9,628 nucleotides of DNA from Megamonas hypermegale (GCA_002314325.1 DCFC01000045.1:1267-10894); one strand, 5' to 3'; counted from the first letter of the stretch, positions 1-6,738 are shown. Notes: generated by a model not told the origin, from the letters alone. A program made the numbers and translations.

Positions 1-49
1 ATACTGCTTTGAGAAATCAACTAACACAACAAGTAACAAATGTTAAAAC

Positions 50-82
50 AAAAAAGGCGCGTTGAAAAAACGCGCTTTTTTT
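50..82 (+). terminator. Intrinsic terminator, possibly bidirectional
   Basis: GCGCG (57-61) pairs with CGCGC (71-75) around a 9-nt loop. A G.U pair and an A-run/T-run extend the stem, and the hairpin ends in seven T (76-82). The mirror image also has a U-run when read leftward, but there the wobble pair becomes an A.C mismatch. The + orientation is therefore the better folder. It probably ends an upstream + strand gene outside the window and may also stop a leftward transcript starting near 120. Confidence 0.8.
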
Positions 83-120
83 GTGTGTATATATTATATT
101 GGAGAGCTAAGGAAAAGCTT
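50..120 (-). ncRNA. Candidate short Fur-controlled RNA (about 70 nt)
   Basis: A transcript from the leftward promoter would start near 120 and meet the GCGCG/CGCGC hairpin with its U-run at 82-50. That gives an RNA of about 70 nt. Its first 20 nt are pyrimidine-rich and contain UUUUCCUU and CUCUCC, which are complementary to Shine-Dalgarno-like sequence and resemble in style the seed regions of iron-sparing sRNAs. I see no ORF with a ribosome site in it. The alternative is the 5' leader of a leftward gene beyond the window, with the hairpin acting as an attenuator. This is inference from promoter, operator and terminator geometry only. Confidence 0.3.
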
Positions 121-126
121 GTATTT

Positions 127-155
127 AATATAACATAAATGATAATAATTTTCAA
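127..155 (-). promoter_or_regulatory. Leftward sigma-A promoter overlapped by a Fur-like box
   Basis: Read on the - strand: -35 TTGAAA (155-150, 5 of 6), a 17-nt spacer, then -10 TATATT (132-127, 5 of 6) preceded by an extended TGt. This is one of the best promoter matches in the window. The predicted start is near position 120, heading towards the hairpin at 50-82 and away from the polyamine genes. It could drive a short RNA, or the leader of a leftward gene lying outside the window. Confidence 0.5.
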
Positions 156-178
156 TACCTGTTTGATAATTTTTTTCA
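140..178. promoter_or_regulatory. Two tandem Fur-box-like operators
   Basis: Positions 140-154 read TGATAATAATTTTCA, matching 13 of the 14 informative positions of the 7-1-7 Fur consensus (TGATAAT-N-ATTATCA). Positions 164-178 read TGATAATTTTTTTCA, matching 12 of 14. The two sites are 24 bp apart start to start. The first covers most of the -35 and part of the spacer of the leftward promoter at 127-155, the classical position for iron-dependent repression. The region is A+T-rich, so chance matches are possible, but two in tandem exactly over a good promoter is suggestive. The call is based on the motif alone. Confidence 0.5.
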
Positions 179-274
179 TTTAAGTTTATTTTGGGTATAC
201 GCTGGATTAATTGTAAAATTCTTGTTATTATCTAGTTAGAGAGACATTAAACAGTACCACTGGACAATCAAATA

Positions 275-283
275 TGTTACAAT
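275..283 (+). promoter_or_regulatory. Candidate extended -10 promoter for the polyamine operon
   Basis: TGtTACAAT is an extended -10 (TG at 275-276, hexamer TACAAT 278-283, 5 of 6) with no acceptable -35 at 16-18 nt. The predicted start near 290 gives a leader of about 50 nt carrying AGGAGG. A competing weak pair, TTGATA (163-168) and TTTATT (185-190), overlaps the second Fur-like box. If that pair is the real promoter, the polyamine operon itself would be under Fur-type control. Confidence 0.3.
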
Positions 284-339
284 ACTTCTTGCTTATCTAT
301 TAAGGACACAAAATAAAATTTTTACAGGAGGATTTTATC

Positions 340-1287
340 ATGCTTGGGCGCTATTTCAAATTATTTCTGCGTTCATTGATTATCAAGTCGGATTTAATGA
401 TGAGCAGTCATGCCGGACGGTATTTGAAGATTTTCATCGGTTCACTGATTGCCGGTTTGGGATACAGTACGTTTATTATTCCGGCAAAACTTCTGGCAAG
501 CGGGCTTAGCGGGATTGCGGTAATCGTGTATTATCTTGTCGACTTGCCTATCGGCGTGCAGCTCATTGTGTACAATATACCTATCGTGTATATTGCGTAT
601 AAAGTTTTTGGCAGATTATACGCCATTGATACTATCATCGGTACGGTGATGCTTTCCGTCGCTATCGATGCTACAAGTTTCATCGGCAATTACCATATTG
701 TGGAAGACCCCATCTTAAATGCCGTTTTCGGCGGCGTGCTGGTGGGTATCGGTTGCGGTATCGTGTTTCGGGCAAATTCCAACGGCGGCGGCTTCGATGT
801 GCTCGGCGCCGTTATCAAGAAGTATTATTCTCTCGATTTGGGAACGGTGGTATTCGGTTTCAATCTGATTATTATTCTGGTCGGTATCGTGCTGTTTAAT
901 GTTTCCATCGGTTTGTATACATTAATCAACATGTATATTGTGGGTGAGATTACCAATAAAGTCGTCGCCGGTTTCAACCGCAAGAAACTGGTAATCATCA
1001 TGTCGCCGTTTTCGGAGCTTATCGGCTGGACGATTATGCAGCATCTCGGTCGTGGCGTAACGTTTCTGCACGGCGAAGGCGCATACAGCCATAAGGAGCA
1101 GAAAGTGATTTTTGCCGTTGTGAGTCTGACGCAGGTAAGCAGGGTGAAACTCATAGCCAATGCTATCGACCCTACGGCCTTCATGATTATCACGGATACA
1201 TCGGAAGTCGCCGGCCGCGGCTTTACGATAAAAATGCCGGAGCATCCGAATGAGGATATGAATATACAAAAAACAAAAGGATTATAG
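340..1287 (+). CDS. YitT-family (DUF161/DUF2179) integral membrane protein
   Basis: A 315-residue membrane protein of the YitT family, whose molecular function is not established. Hydrophobic segments lie at about residues 28-48, 52-70, 73-90, 97-115, 126-143 and 168-202. The conserved RANSNGGGFD stretch is at 144-153. A soluble C-terminal domain of the DUF2179 type, which the family suggests is a small-ligand or regulatory domain, runs from about 215 to 303. The start is chosen by a strong AGGAGG 8 nt upstream. The N-terminus is odd: residues 2-14 (LGRYFKLFLRSLI) are an imperfect copy of 25-37 (AGRYLKIFIGSLI), so the first 20 residues look like an added duplication. Met20 or Met21 would give the usual family start. 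It is the first gene of the polyamine cluster, 49 nt before speD. A role in polyamine or precursor transport is only a guess from position. Confidence 0.85.
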   Translation: MLGRYFKLFLRSLIIKSDLMMSSHAGRYLKIFIGSLIAGLGYSTFIIPAKLLASGLSGIAVIVYYLVDLPIGVQLIVYNIPIVYIAYKVFGRLYAIDTIIGTVMLSVAIDATSFIGNYHIVEDPILNAVFGGVLVGIGCGIVFRANSNGGGFDVLGAVIKKYYSLDLGTVVFGFNLIIILVGIVLFNVSIGLYTLINMYIVGEITNKVVAGFNRKKLVIIMSPFSELIGWTIMQHLGRGVTFLHGEGAYSHKEQKVIFAVVSLTQVSRVKLIANAIDPTAFMIITDTSEVAGRGFTIKMPEHPNEDMNIQKTKGL

Positions 1288-1336
1288 GTTTGCCTTTATT
1301 AACCTAAATTTGCATTGGGAAAAGGATAGATATTAG

Positions 1337-2119
1337 GTGGCCGAAAAATTAAAATTGTACGGATTTAATAATCTGACGAAATCTTTAAGTTTCAATATTT
1401 ATGATGTCTGTTATGCTAAGACACCGCGCGAACAGCATGATTATATAAAGTATATAGACCAGCAGTACAATTCTGAGCGATTGACGAAAATTTTAACGAA
1501 CGTAGCAGAAATGATAGGAGCCCGCGTGCTTAATGTTTCCAGTCAGGATTATGACCCGCAAGGCGCCAGCGTAACTATTCTTCTGGCTGATGAAAATATG
1601 CGTCCCTGCAAAAATGACAGTGAAACGGAAAAGGCGGAAATTATTTTGGCGCATCTTGATAAAAGTCATATCACGGTGCATACGTATCCGGAATATCATC
1701 CGGAAACGAGTATTGCCACGTTCAGAGTTGATATCGACGTGTCCACCTGCGGTGAAATAACGCCGCTCAGCACGCTTGATTATCTGATAGGCAAATTCGA
1801 CTCGGATATTATAACAATGGACTACCGTGTGCGCGGCTTTACGCGCGATGTGCGCGGACGGAAACTGTTTATGGACCATAAAATCACGTCCATTCAGGAT
1901 TATATTATGCCGGATACGCTGCTGAAATATGATGCCGTGGATATTAATGTATATCAGGCCAATCTGTTCCATACGCGAATGCTGATAAAGGAACTTGATT
2001 TAAGCAATTATCTGTTCAATACGGATATTTATGAAATACCGCCGAAAACACGTTTAATTATAAACAATCGTCTGCGCCAGGAAATGATAGAAATTTTCAG
2101 CGGCAGCAATGTTTTCTAA
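1337..2119 (+). CDS. speD: S-adenosylmethionine decarboxylase proenzyme (E. coli-type SpeD)
   Basis: Pyruvoyl-dependent AdoMet decarboxylase, which makes the decarboxylated AdoMet used as aminopropyl donor by SpeE. At 260 residues it matches the long E. coli-type (class 1A) family, not the short Bacillus/Thermotoga type of about 125 residues. The N-terminus [27 protein letters not shown] (70-82) and [10 protein letters not shown] are characteristic. Self-cleavage is expected between Lys109 and Ser110 in [15 protein letters not shown], with Ser110 becoming the pyruvoyl group. Cys138 (STCGE) corresponds to the catalytic cysteine. Translation starts at GTG 1337 behind AAAGGA (1321-1326). The 49-nt gap after the YitT gene holds a small inverted repeat (TAGGTT 1285-1290 / AACCTA 1301-1306) but no terminator. 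The proenzyme looks intact and processable. Confidence 0.96.
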   Translation: MAEKLKLYGFNNLTKSLSFNIYDVCYAKTPREQHDYIKYIDQQYNSERLTKILTNVAEMIGARVLNVSSQDYDPQGASVTILLADENMRPCKNDSETEKAEIILAHLDKSHITVHTYPEYHPETSIATFRVDIDVSTCGEITPLSTLDYLIGKFDSDIITMDYRVRGFTRDVRGRKLFMDHKITSIQDYIMPDTLLKYDAVDINVYQANLFHTRMLIKELDLSNYLFNTDIYEIPPKTRLIINNRLRQEMIEIFSGSNVF

Positions 2120-2133
2120 TAAATATGAGGGTT

Positions 2134-2139
2134 GGTGAT
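2134..2139 (+). promoter_or_regulatory. Ribosome binding site that decides the speA start
   Basis: GGTGAT (2134-2139) pairs with the distal part of the anti-Shine-Dalgarno sequence and lies 4 nt before TTG 2144, a correct equivalent spacing. An in-frame TTG at 2132 would have GAGG (2127-2130) only 1 nt upstream, which is too close. The start is therefore taken as 2144. Confidence 0.55.
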
Positions 2140-2143
2140 ATTA

Positions 2144-3595
2144 TTGGATAGACAAGCACAAAAACGCATGCCTGTACTGGAGGCTTTGGAAAAATTCAAA
2201 AAGATGAGGGTCGTTCCGTTCGATGTTCCCGGACATAAACGGGGACGGGGCAACAAGGCTCTTTTGAATTTTCTGGGTGAGAAGTGTTTATCCGTAGATG
2301 TAAATTCAATGAAACCGCTTGACAATCTGTGTCATCCCGTATCCGTGATAAAAGAGGCGGAGGAGCTGGCAGCGGAAGCTTTCGGCGCTCAGCATGCTTT
2401 TTTCATGGTCGGCGGCACGACGTCGGCAGTCCAGACTATGATTTTGACGGCCTGCAAGCGCGGCGATAAAATCATCCTGCCGCGCAATGTGCACAGAAGC
2501 GCCATAAATGCCATGATACTTTGCGGCGCTGTGCCTGTATATATAAATCCGCAAATGGATAAACAGCTCGGCATATCGCTCGGTATGTCGGTCGAAGATG
2601 TGAAAAAAGCGATACGGGAAAATCCCGATGCAAAGGCCGTTTTGGTCAATAATCCGACGTATTACGGCATATGCTCCAATTTGAAGGAAATAATTAAGGT
2701 GGCGCATGAGCATAATATGCTCGTACTGGCCGACGAAGCGCACGGTACGCATTTTTATTTCAATCACCGGCTGCCGCAGGCGGCAATTCATGCCGGAGCC
2801 GATATGGCGGCCGTAAGCATGCACAAGTCGGGCGGCTCGCTCACGCAGAGCTCCTTTCTGCTGATTGGGCCGAACGTTAAAGCGGGATACGTTCATCAGA
2901 TTATCAATCTGACTCAGACGACGAGCGGCTCGTATCTTTTGATGTCGAGCCTTGATATTTCCCGTTCCAATCTCGCCGTGCACGGTGCGGAAATTTTCGA
3001 TTTCGTAATTGATTTGGTCGATTATGCGCGCCAGGAAATCAATAATATCGGCGATTACTATGCGTATGCCGACGAAAAAATCAACGGCGACAGCGTGTAC
3101 GATTTCGATATTACGAAGCTTGCCATATACACGCTGCCAATCGGTCTTGCCGGTATTGAAGTGTATGACCTGCTGCGCGACGAGTACGATATTCAGGCGG
3201 AATTCGGTGATATCGGCAATCTCTTGGCTTATGTATCGGTTGGCGACAGAGCGAAGGATATCGAACGGCTCGTGAGTGCGCTGGCGGAAATACGCCGCAA
3301 TTACAAAAAGGACCATAAGGGCATGCTCGAGGCAGAATACATCAGCCCGAAAGTAATCTGCGCGCCGCAGGATGCTTTTTACGGCGATAAAGAGTCTTTG
3401 CCGCTCGACGACAGCTGCGGACGAGTGTGCAGCGAATTTGTCATGTGCTATCCGCCGGGTATCCCGATTTTGGCGCCGGGCGAGCTCATAACGCCGGAGA
3501 TATTGGAATACATTCATTATGCCAAAGACAAGGGCTGCTCGATGACCGGCCCTGAAGACATGGAAATTAAACGATTGAACGTTATTAAGGAGTGA
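2144..3595 (+). CDS. speA: Arginine decarboxylase (short Orn/Lys/Arg decarboxylase, PLP fold I)
   Basis: A PLP-dependent decarboxylase of the short Bacillus SpeA type, about 483 residues from TTG 2144, without the N-terminal wing domain of the large enterobacterial enzymes. Numbered from that start: DVPGHKRGRG lies at 27-36, the PLP-stacking region HAFFMVGGTTS at 84-94, the PLP-aspartate motif DEAHGTH begins at Asp197, and the Schiff-base lysine is Lys228 in SMHKSGGSLTQSS. The smaller C-terminal domain ends near the stop. The sequence alone does not separate arginine from lysine or ornithine as substrate. The agmatinase two genes downstream makes arginine, giving agmatine and CO2, by far the best reading. 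It lies 24 nt after speD, and its stop overlaps the Shine-Dalgarno of speE, so the genes are co-transcribed and probably translationally linked. Confidence 0.9.
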   Translation: MDRQAQKRMPVLEALEKFKKMRVVPFDVPGHKRGRGNKALLNFLGEKCLSVDVNSMKPLDNLCHPVSVIKEAEELAAEAFGAQHAFFMVGGTTSAVQTMILTACKRGDKIILPRNVHRSAINAMILCGAVPVYINPQMDKQLGISLGMSVEDVKKAIRENPDAKAVLVNNPTYYGICSNLKEIIKVAHEHNMLVLADEAHGTHFYFNHRLPQAAIHAGADMAAVSMHKSGGSLTQSSFLLIGPNVKAGYVHQIINLTQTTSGSYLLMSSLDISRSNLAVHGAEIFDFVIDLVDYARQEINNIGDYYAYADEKINGDSVYDFDITKLAIYTLPIGLAGIEVYDLLRDEYDIQAEFGDIGNLLAYVSVGDRAKDIERLVSALAEIRRNYKKDHKGMLEAEYISPKVICAPQDAFYGDKESLPLDDSCGRVCSEFVMCYPPGIPILAPGELITPEILEYIHYAKDKGCSMTGPEDMEIKRLNVIKE

Positions 3596-3602
3596 TTGAT
3601 AA

Positions 3603-4463
3603 GTGGATTTGTGGTTCAGTGAATTTCATACACCGTATGTTAAATTTTCCATACAGATAGATAAACAGCTTCACAGCGAACAGACTGAATTTCAGCGCAT
3701 AGATATTCTGGAGTCCAAAGAATTCGGCCGCATGATGGTCTTGGACGGCTATGTCATGCTGACGGAAAAAGATGAATTCATTTATCATGAAATGATTGTG
3801 CATGTGCCGATGGCGGTTCATCCCAATGCAAAGCGCATACTCATTATCGGCGGCGGCGACGGCGGCGCGGTGCGTGAACTAGTGCGCTATAAAAATGTAG
3901 AATCGGTTGATTTGGTGGAAATCGACGAGCGCGTCGTGGATATTTCCCGCCGGTTTCTGCCGCAGACTGCCTGCGGTTTTGATGACCCGAGAATACATCT
4001 GTTTTTTGAGGACGGGCTGAAATTTATCCGCCACTGTGAAAACGAATACGATTTGATAATCGTCGACTCGACCGACCCGTTCGGTCCGGGTGAAGGATTG
4101 TTCACCAAGGAATTTTACGGCAACTGCTATAAAGCGCTGAAAGAGGACGGCATCATGGTAAATCAGCATGAGAGCCCGTTTTACGATGAAGACGCATTCG
4201 CCATGCAGAGAGCGCACCAGCGCATTGTTAAATCATTCCCGATAAGCAGAGTATATCAGGCACATATCCCGACCTATCCTTCGGGCCACTGGCTGTTCGG
4301 CTTTGCTTCCAAAAAATATCATCCGACGCTCGATTTCAATCCGGCGAAATGGAATGAGCTGAACATAAAGACGCGCTATTATAATGCCAATCTGCACAAT
4401 GCGTCGTTCGCCCTGCCAAATTATGTAGAGGAGTTAATGGAAGATGTTGAAGAAAAACGTTGA
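3603..4463 (+). CDS. speE: Spermidine synthase (polyamine aminopropyltransferase)
   Basis: Transfers the aminopropyl group of decarboxylated AdoMet to putrescine, giving spermidine and methylthioadenosine. At 286 residues it is slightly longer than Bacillus SpeE. The small N-terminal beta domain (1-70) contains HSEQTEFQ and EKDEFIYHEM. The Rossmann domain has the nucleotide loop GGGDGG (83-88), the acidic VEIDE (105-109), and DSTDP (155-159) with the catalytic aspartates, followed by the gatekeeper stretch FGPGEGLFTKEFY. PTYPSGHW near the C-terminus is also conserved. One departure is NQHESPFY (187-194), where the family usually has a Q-(T/S)-E-S/N-P-W type sequence. Translation starts at GTG 3603 behind AAGGAG (3587-3592), which overlaps the end of speA. 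The 3' end overlaps speB by 20 nt. Use of agmatine instead of putrescine as acceptor cannot be excluded from the sequence. Confidence 0.95.
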   Translation: MDLWFSEFHTPYVKFSIQIDKQLHSEQTEFQRIDILESKEFGRMMVLDGYVMLTEKDEFIYHEMIVHVPMAVHPNAKRILIIGGGDGGAVRELVRYKNVESVDLVEIDERVVDISRRFLPQTACGFDDPRIHLFFEDGLKFIRHCENEYDLIIVDSTDPFGPGEGLFTKEFYGNCYKALKEDGIMVNQHESPFYDEDAFAMQRAHQRIVKSFPISRVYQAHIPTYPSGHWLFGFASKKYHPTLDFNPAKWNELNIKTRYYNANLHNASFALPNYVEELMEDVEEKR

Positions 4464-5313
4464 GACCTTTTTAGGCTGCGACAAAGATTTTGCCGAAGCG
4501 AAGATAGTTTTATTCGGAGCACCGTTTGACTCCACTACGTCGTATCGTCCCGGCACACGCTTTGCCAGCCGCACCATGCGCGCGGAAAGCTACGGACTTG
4601 AGACGTACAGCCCGTATCTTGACCTTGATTTGGAAGACGCTTTCGTTTTTGATGGCGGCGATTTGGAACTGCCGTTCGGCAGTGTGGAAAATGCGCTTGA
4701 AGATATTGAAGAGTTCACGCAGAAAATCATCGACTGCGATAAAATTCCGCTGATGATTGGCGGCGAACATCTCGTAACGCTCGGCGCTGTCCGTGCTGTG
4801 GCGGCAAAATATCCCGATTTGCATATCGTTCATTTTGATGCCCATGCTGATTTGCGCGACGATTATCTCGGCGCAAAATTATCTCATGCTACGGTATTGC
4901 ACCGCGTCTGGGATATTGTCGGCGATGACAGGATTTTTCAGTTCGGCATTCGAAGCGGCGATAGAGCGGAATTTGCCTGGGGCAAAAATCATGTGAAAAC
5001 GCAGCGCTTCAATTTTGATAATCTGGCAGAAACGGTTCAGGCGCTGAAAGGCAAACCGGTATATTTCACCGTCGACCTTGATGTGCTTGACGCTGCCGTA
5101 TTCCCGGGAACGGGTACGCCGGAAGCAGGCGGAGTGTCCTTTGACGAACTCCGCCGCGCCATGAAGCTGGTGGCGGAAAACTGCCAAATCGTCGGCTCGG
5201 ATATGGTGGAACTTTCGCCGCCGTACGACCAGAGCGGCATATCCACGGCAACGGCTTTAAAATTACTGCGTGAATATCTGCTTGTTTTAGATTATAATAT
5301 AGATAGGAAATAA
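4444..5313 (+). CDS. speB: Agmatinase (Mn-dependent ureohydrolase)
   Basis: Hydrolyses agmatine to putrescine and urea, completing the arginine route begun by SpeA. The 289 residues match the Bacillus SpeB length. The arginase-fold binuclear manganese ligands are all visible: His109 (GGEH), Asp132, His134 and Asp136 (FDAHAD), and Asp211 and Asp213 (DLDVLD). Also present are SYRPGTRFA (33-41), SH (147-148) and GTGTPEAGG (222-230). The start ATG 4444 lies inside speE, with a 20-nt overlap in another frame. AGAGGAG (4427-4433) is 10 nt upstream, so translation is probably coupled to speE. Because carboxyaminopropyl enzymes follow directly, the true substrate could instead be N1-aminopropylagmatine, which a close relative of agmatinase hydrolyses in some bacteria. 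Agmatinase remains the default call. Confidence 0.93.
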   Translation: MLKKNVETFLGCDKDFAEAKIVLFGAPFDSTTSYRPGTRFASRTMRAESYGLETYSPYLDLDLEDAFVFDGGDLELPFGSVENALEDIEEFTQKIIDCDKIPLMIGGEHLVTLGAVRAVAAKYPDLHIVHFDAHADLRDDYLGAKLSHATVLHRVWDIVGDDRIFQFGIRSGDRAEFAWGKNHVKTQRFNFDNLAETVQALKGKPVYFTVDLDVLDAAVFPGTGTPEAGGVSFDELRRAMKLVAENCQIVGSDMVELSPPYDQSGISTATALKLLREYLLVLDYNIDRK

Positions 5314-5337
5314 ATTTACAAGGGGGAATTACCTAAA

Positions 5338-6537
5338 ATGGGAAAAGCTCTAATTATCGGCTGCGGTGGTGTAGCCAGCGTTACAATTCACAAATGCTGT
5401 CAGAACAGCGATGTATTTGAAGAAATCTGCATTGCCAGCCGCACGAAAAGCAAATGCGACGCCTTGAAGGAAAAACTCAGCGGCGGCAAGACGAAAATCA
5501 CTACGGCTCAGGTTGATGCTGACGATGTAAATCAGCTCATCAATCTAATCAACGAAGTGAAACCGGATGTAGTAATCAATCTGGCGCTTCCGTATCAGGA
5601 CTTAACTATCATGGACGCGTGTTTGGCAACGAAAGTTCATTATCTCGATACGGCAAACTACGAACCGCTCGATACGGCGAAATTTGAATATAAATGGCAG
5701 TGGGCATACCGCGAACGCTTTGAAAAAGCAGGCATCACGGCCGTTCTCGGCTGCGGCTTCGACCCGGGCGTTACGGGCGTATTCTCCGCTTATGCCTTAA
5801 AACATGAATTCGATGAAATAAATTATATTGATATCCTCGACTGCAACGCCGGCGACCACGGATATCCGTTCGCTACGAACTTCAATCCGGAAATCAATAT
5901 CCGTGAAGTTTCCGCTAACGGCAGCTACTGGGAAGACGGCCACTGGGTGGAAACGAAACCGATGGAAATAAAACGTGTCTACAACTTCCCGGAAGTCGGC
6001 GAAAAAGACATGTATTTATTACATCATGAAGAACTGGAATCGCTCGGCATCAATATTCCGGGCATTAAACGCATCCGCTTCTTCATGACATTCGGTCAGA
6101 GCTACCTCACGCATTTGAAATGCCTTGAAAATGTCGGCATGACTTCCATCGAACCGATTGAATTCGAAGGCAAGAAAATCGTGCCGCTGCAATTCCTCAA
6201 AGCCGTTCTGCCGGACCCGGCAAGCCTCGGCCCGCGCACTGTCGGCAAAACGAATATCGGCTGCATTTTCCAGGGCAAAAAAGACGGCAAGGACAAAGTG
6301 TACTATCTGTACAATGTATGCGACCACCAGGAATGCTACAAAGAAGTCGGCTCGCAGGCTGTTTCCTACACGACGGGCGTTCCGGCAATGATTGGCGCAA
6401 TGCTGATTATGAACGGCCAGTGGCGCAAACCGGGTGTGTACAACGTAGAAGAATTCGACCCGGATCCGTTTATGGATGCGCTCAATAAATGGGGACTTCC
6501 GTGGAAAGAAAGCTTTAACCCTGATTTAGTAGAATAA
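5338..6537 (+). CDS. Carboxynorspermidine/carboxyspermidine dehydrogenase (saccharopine dehydrogenase family)
   Basis: A 399-residue NAD(P)H-dependent reductive condensing enzyme. It joins aspartate beta-semialdehyde to putrescine (carboxyspermidine) or diaminopropane (carboxynorspermidine), the first step of the AdoMet-independent route. The Rossmann fold starts at once with IIGCGGVASV (6-15). Ser34-Arg35 after the second strand is the position that usually binds the NADP phosphate, so NADPH preference is inferred. LGCGFDPGVTGVFSAY and the long C-terminal half with LHHEELESLG and TTGVPAMIGAM are typical of this subgroup rather than of lysine-pathway saccharopine enzymes. It lies 24 nt after speB, with AGGGGG (5321-5326) 11 nt before ATG. 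A perfect TATAAT (5293-5298) inside the end of speB has only a poor -35 (TGAATA, 16-nt spacer), so an internal promoter is possible but weak. The partner decarboxylase nspC is separated from it by a TnpB element. Confidence 0.92.
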   Translation: MGKALIIGCGGVASVTIHKCCQNSDVFEEICIASRTKSKCDALKEKLSGGKTKITTAQVDADDVNQLINLINEVKPDVVINLALPYQDLTIMDACLATKVHYLDTANYEPLDTAKFEYKWQWAYRERFEKAGITAVLGCGFDPGVTGVFSAYALKHEFDEINYIDILDCNAGDHGYPFATNFNPEINIREVSANGSYWEDGHWVETKPMEIKRVYNFPEVGEKDMYLLHHEELESLGINIPGIKRIRFFMTFGQSYLTHLKCLENVGMTSIEPIEFEGKKIVPLQFLKAVLPDPASLGPRTVGKTNIGCIFQGKKDGKDKVYYLYNVCDHQECYKEVGSQAVSYTTGVPAMIGAMLIMNGQWRKPGVYNVEEFDPDPFMDALNKWGLPWKESFNPDLVE

Positions 6538-6567
6538 TTAAATCTATTGAGTTAACAATAATATTTA

Positions 6568-6607
6568 GCCTGTAGCCAGCAGTATAATACCTTATATTGC
6601 TTTAGGC
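6568..6607 (+). other. Structured hairpin in the 3' untranslated region
   Basis: AGCAGTATAA (6578-6587) pairs with TTATATTGCT (6592-6601) over ten pairs including one G.U, closed by a TACC tetraloop. GCCT (6568-6571) and AGGC (6604-6607) can extend it across an internal loop. It lies 30 nt after the dehydrogenase stop and 40 nt before the terminator. There is no U-run, so it is not a terminator itself. It may protect the mRNA 3' end or be a processing site; its function is unknown. Confidence 0.45.
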
Positions 6608-6646
6608 ATTAATTGGCACGATAGATATTAAACAAATAAAGACAAG

Positions 6647-6680
6647 AAAGCAGACATATTTCCGTATGTCTGCTTTTTTT
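6647..6680 (+). terminator. Strong intrinsic terminator of the polyamine operon
   Basis: A perfect 12-bp stem, AAAGCAGACATA (6647-6658) with TATGTCTGCTTT (6665-6676), has a 6-nt loop TTTCCG. The T-run continues to 6681. It lies 110 nt after the dehydrogenase stop and should separate that transcript from the mobile element and nspC. Confidence 0.93.
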
Positions 6681-6698
6681 TATTACTGCCAGCACAAA

Positions 6699-6738
6699 AA
6701 AGCAGATTTATTTCCATATGCTGGAAATGATTTAATCT
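6699..6738 (+). repeat. Degenerate copy of the terminator, forming the left-end hairpin of the element
   Basis: Positions 6699-6724 align with 6647-6672 (shared AAAGCAGA, ATTTCC and TATG), offset by about 52 bp, as if the terminator stem had been copied and decayed. The copy still folds. ATTTCCA (6710-6716) pairs with TGGAAAT (6722-6728) around TATGC, and AGATT (6704-6708) pairs with AATCT (6734-6738) across an asymmetric internal loop. Imperfect subterminal hairpins like this are typical of IS200/IS605 left ends. AAAAGCAGATTTAT (6698-6711) recurs exactly at 8041-8054, just after tnpB. Confidence 0.4.

Larger units (their letters stand above)
1..339. other. Non-coding left-edge region upstream of the YitT gene
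   Basis: No convincing gene lies here. Two short open stretches run in from the left edge on the + strand. One ends at TAA 44-46 just before the hairpin at 50-82, the other at TGA 63-65 inside it. Either could be the last codons of a preceding gene, but they are too short to identify. The rest is strongly A+T-rich and holds the terminator, two Fur-like boxes, a leftward promoter, a weaker rightward extended -10 and the Shine-Dalgarno AGGAGG (326-331) of the next gene. I saw no tRNA or recognisable riboswitch. Confidence 0.6.

Noticed and set aside
2132..2143. Upstream TTG start for speA
   Set aside because: GAGG is only 1 nt upstream of it, whereas TTG 2144 has GGTGAT at a correct distance.
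2306..3517. Long - strand open frame (403 codons) opposite speA
   Set aside because: It mirrors a well-supported gene, has no ribosome site, and its composition is what antisense reading of a biased coding frame produces.
6583..6588. Perfect TATAAT after the dehydrogenase gene
   Set aside because: No -35 at 16-18 nt and no TG extension; it lies within a stem-loop that explains it better.
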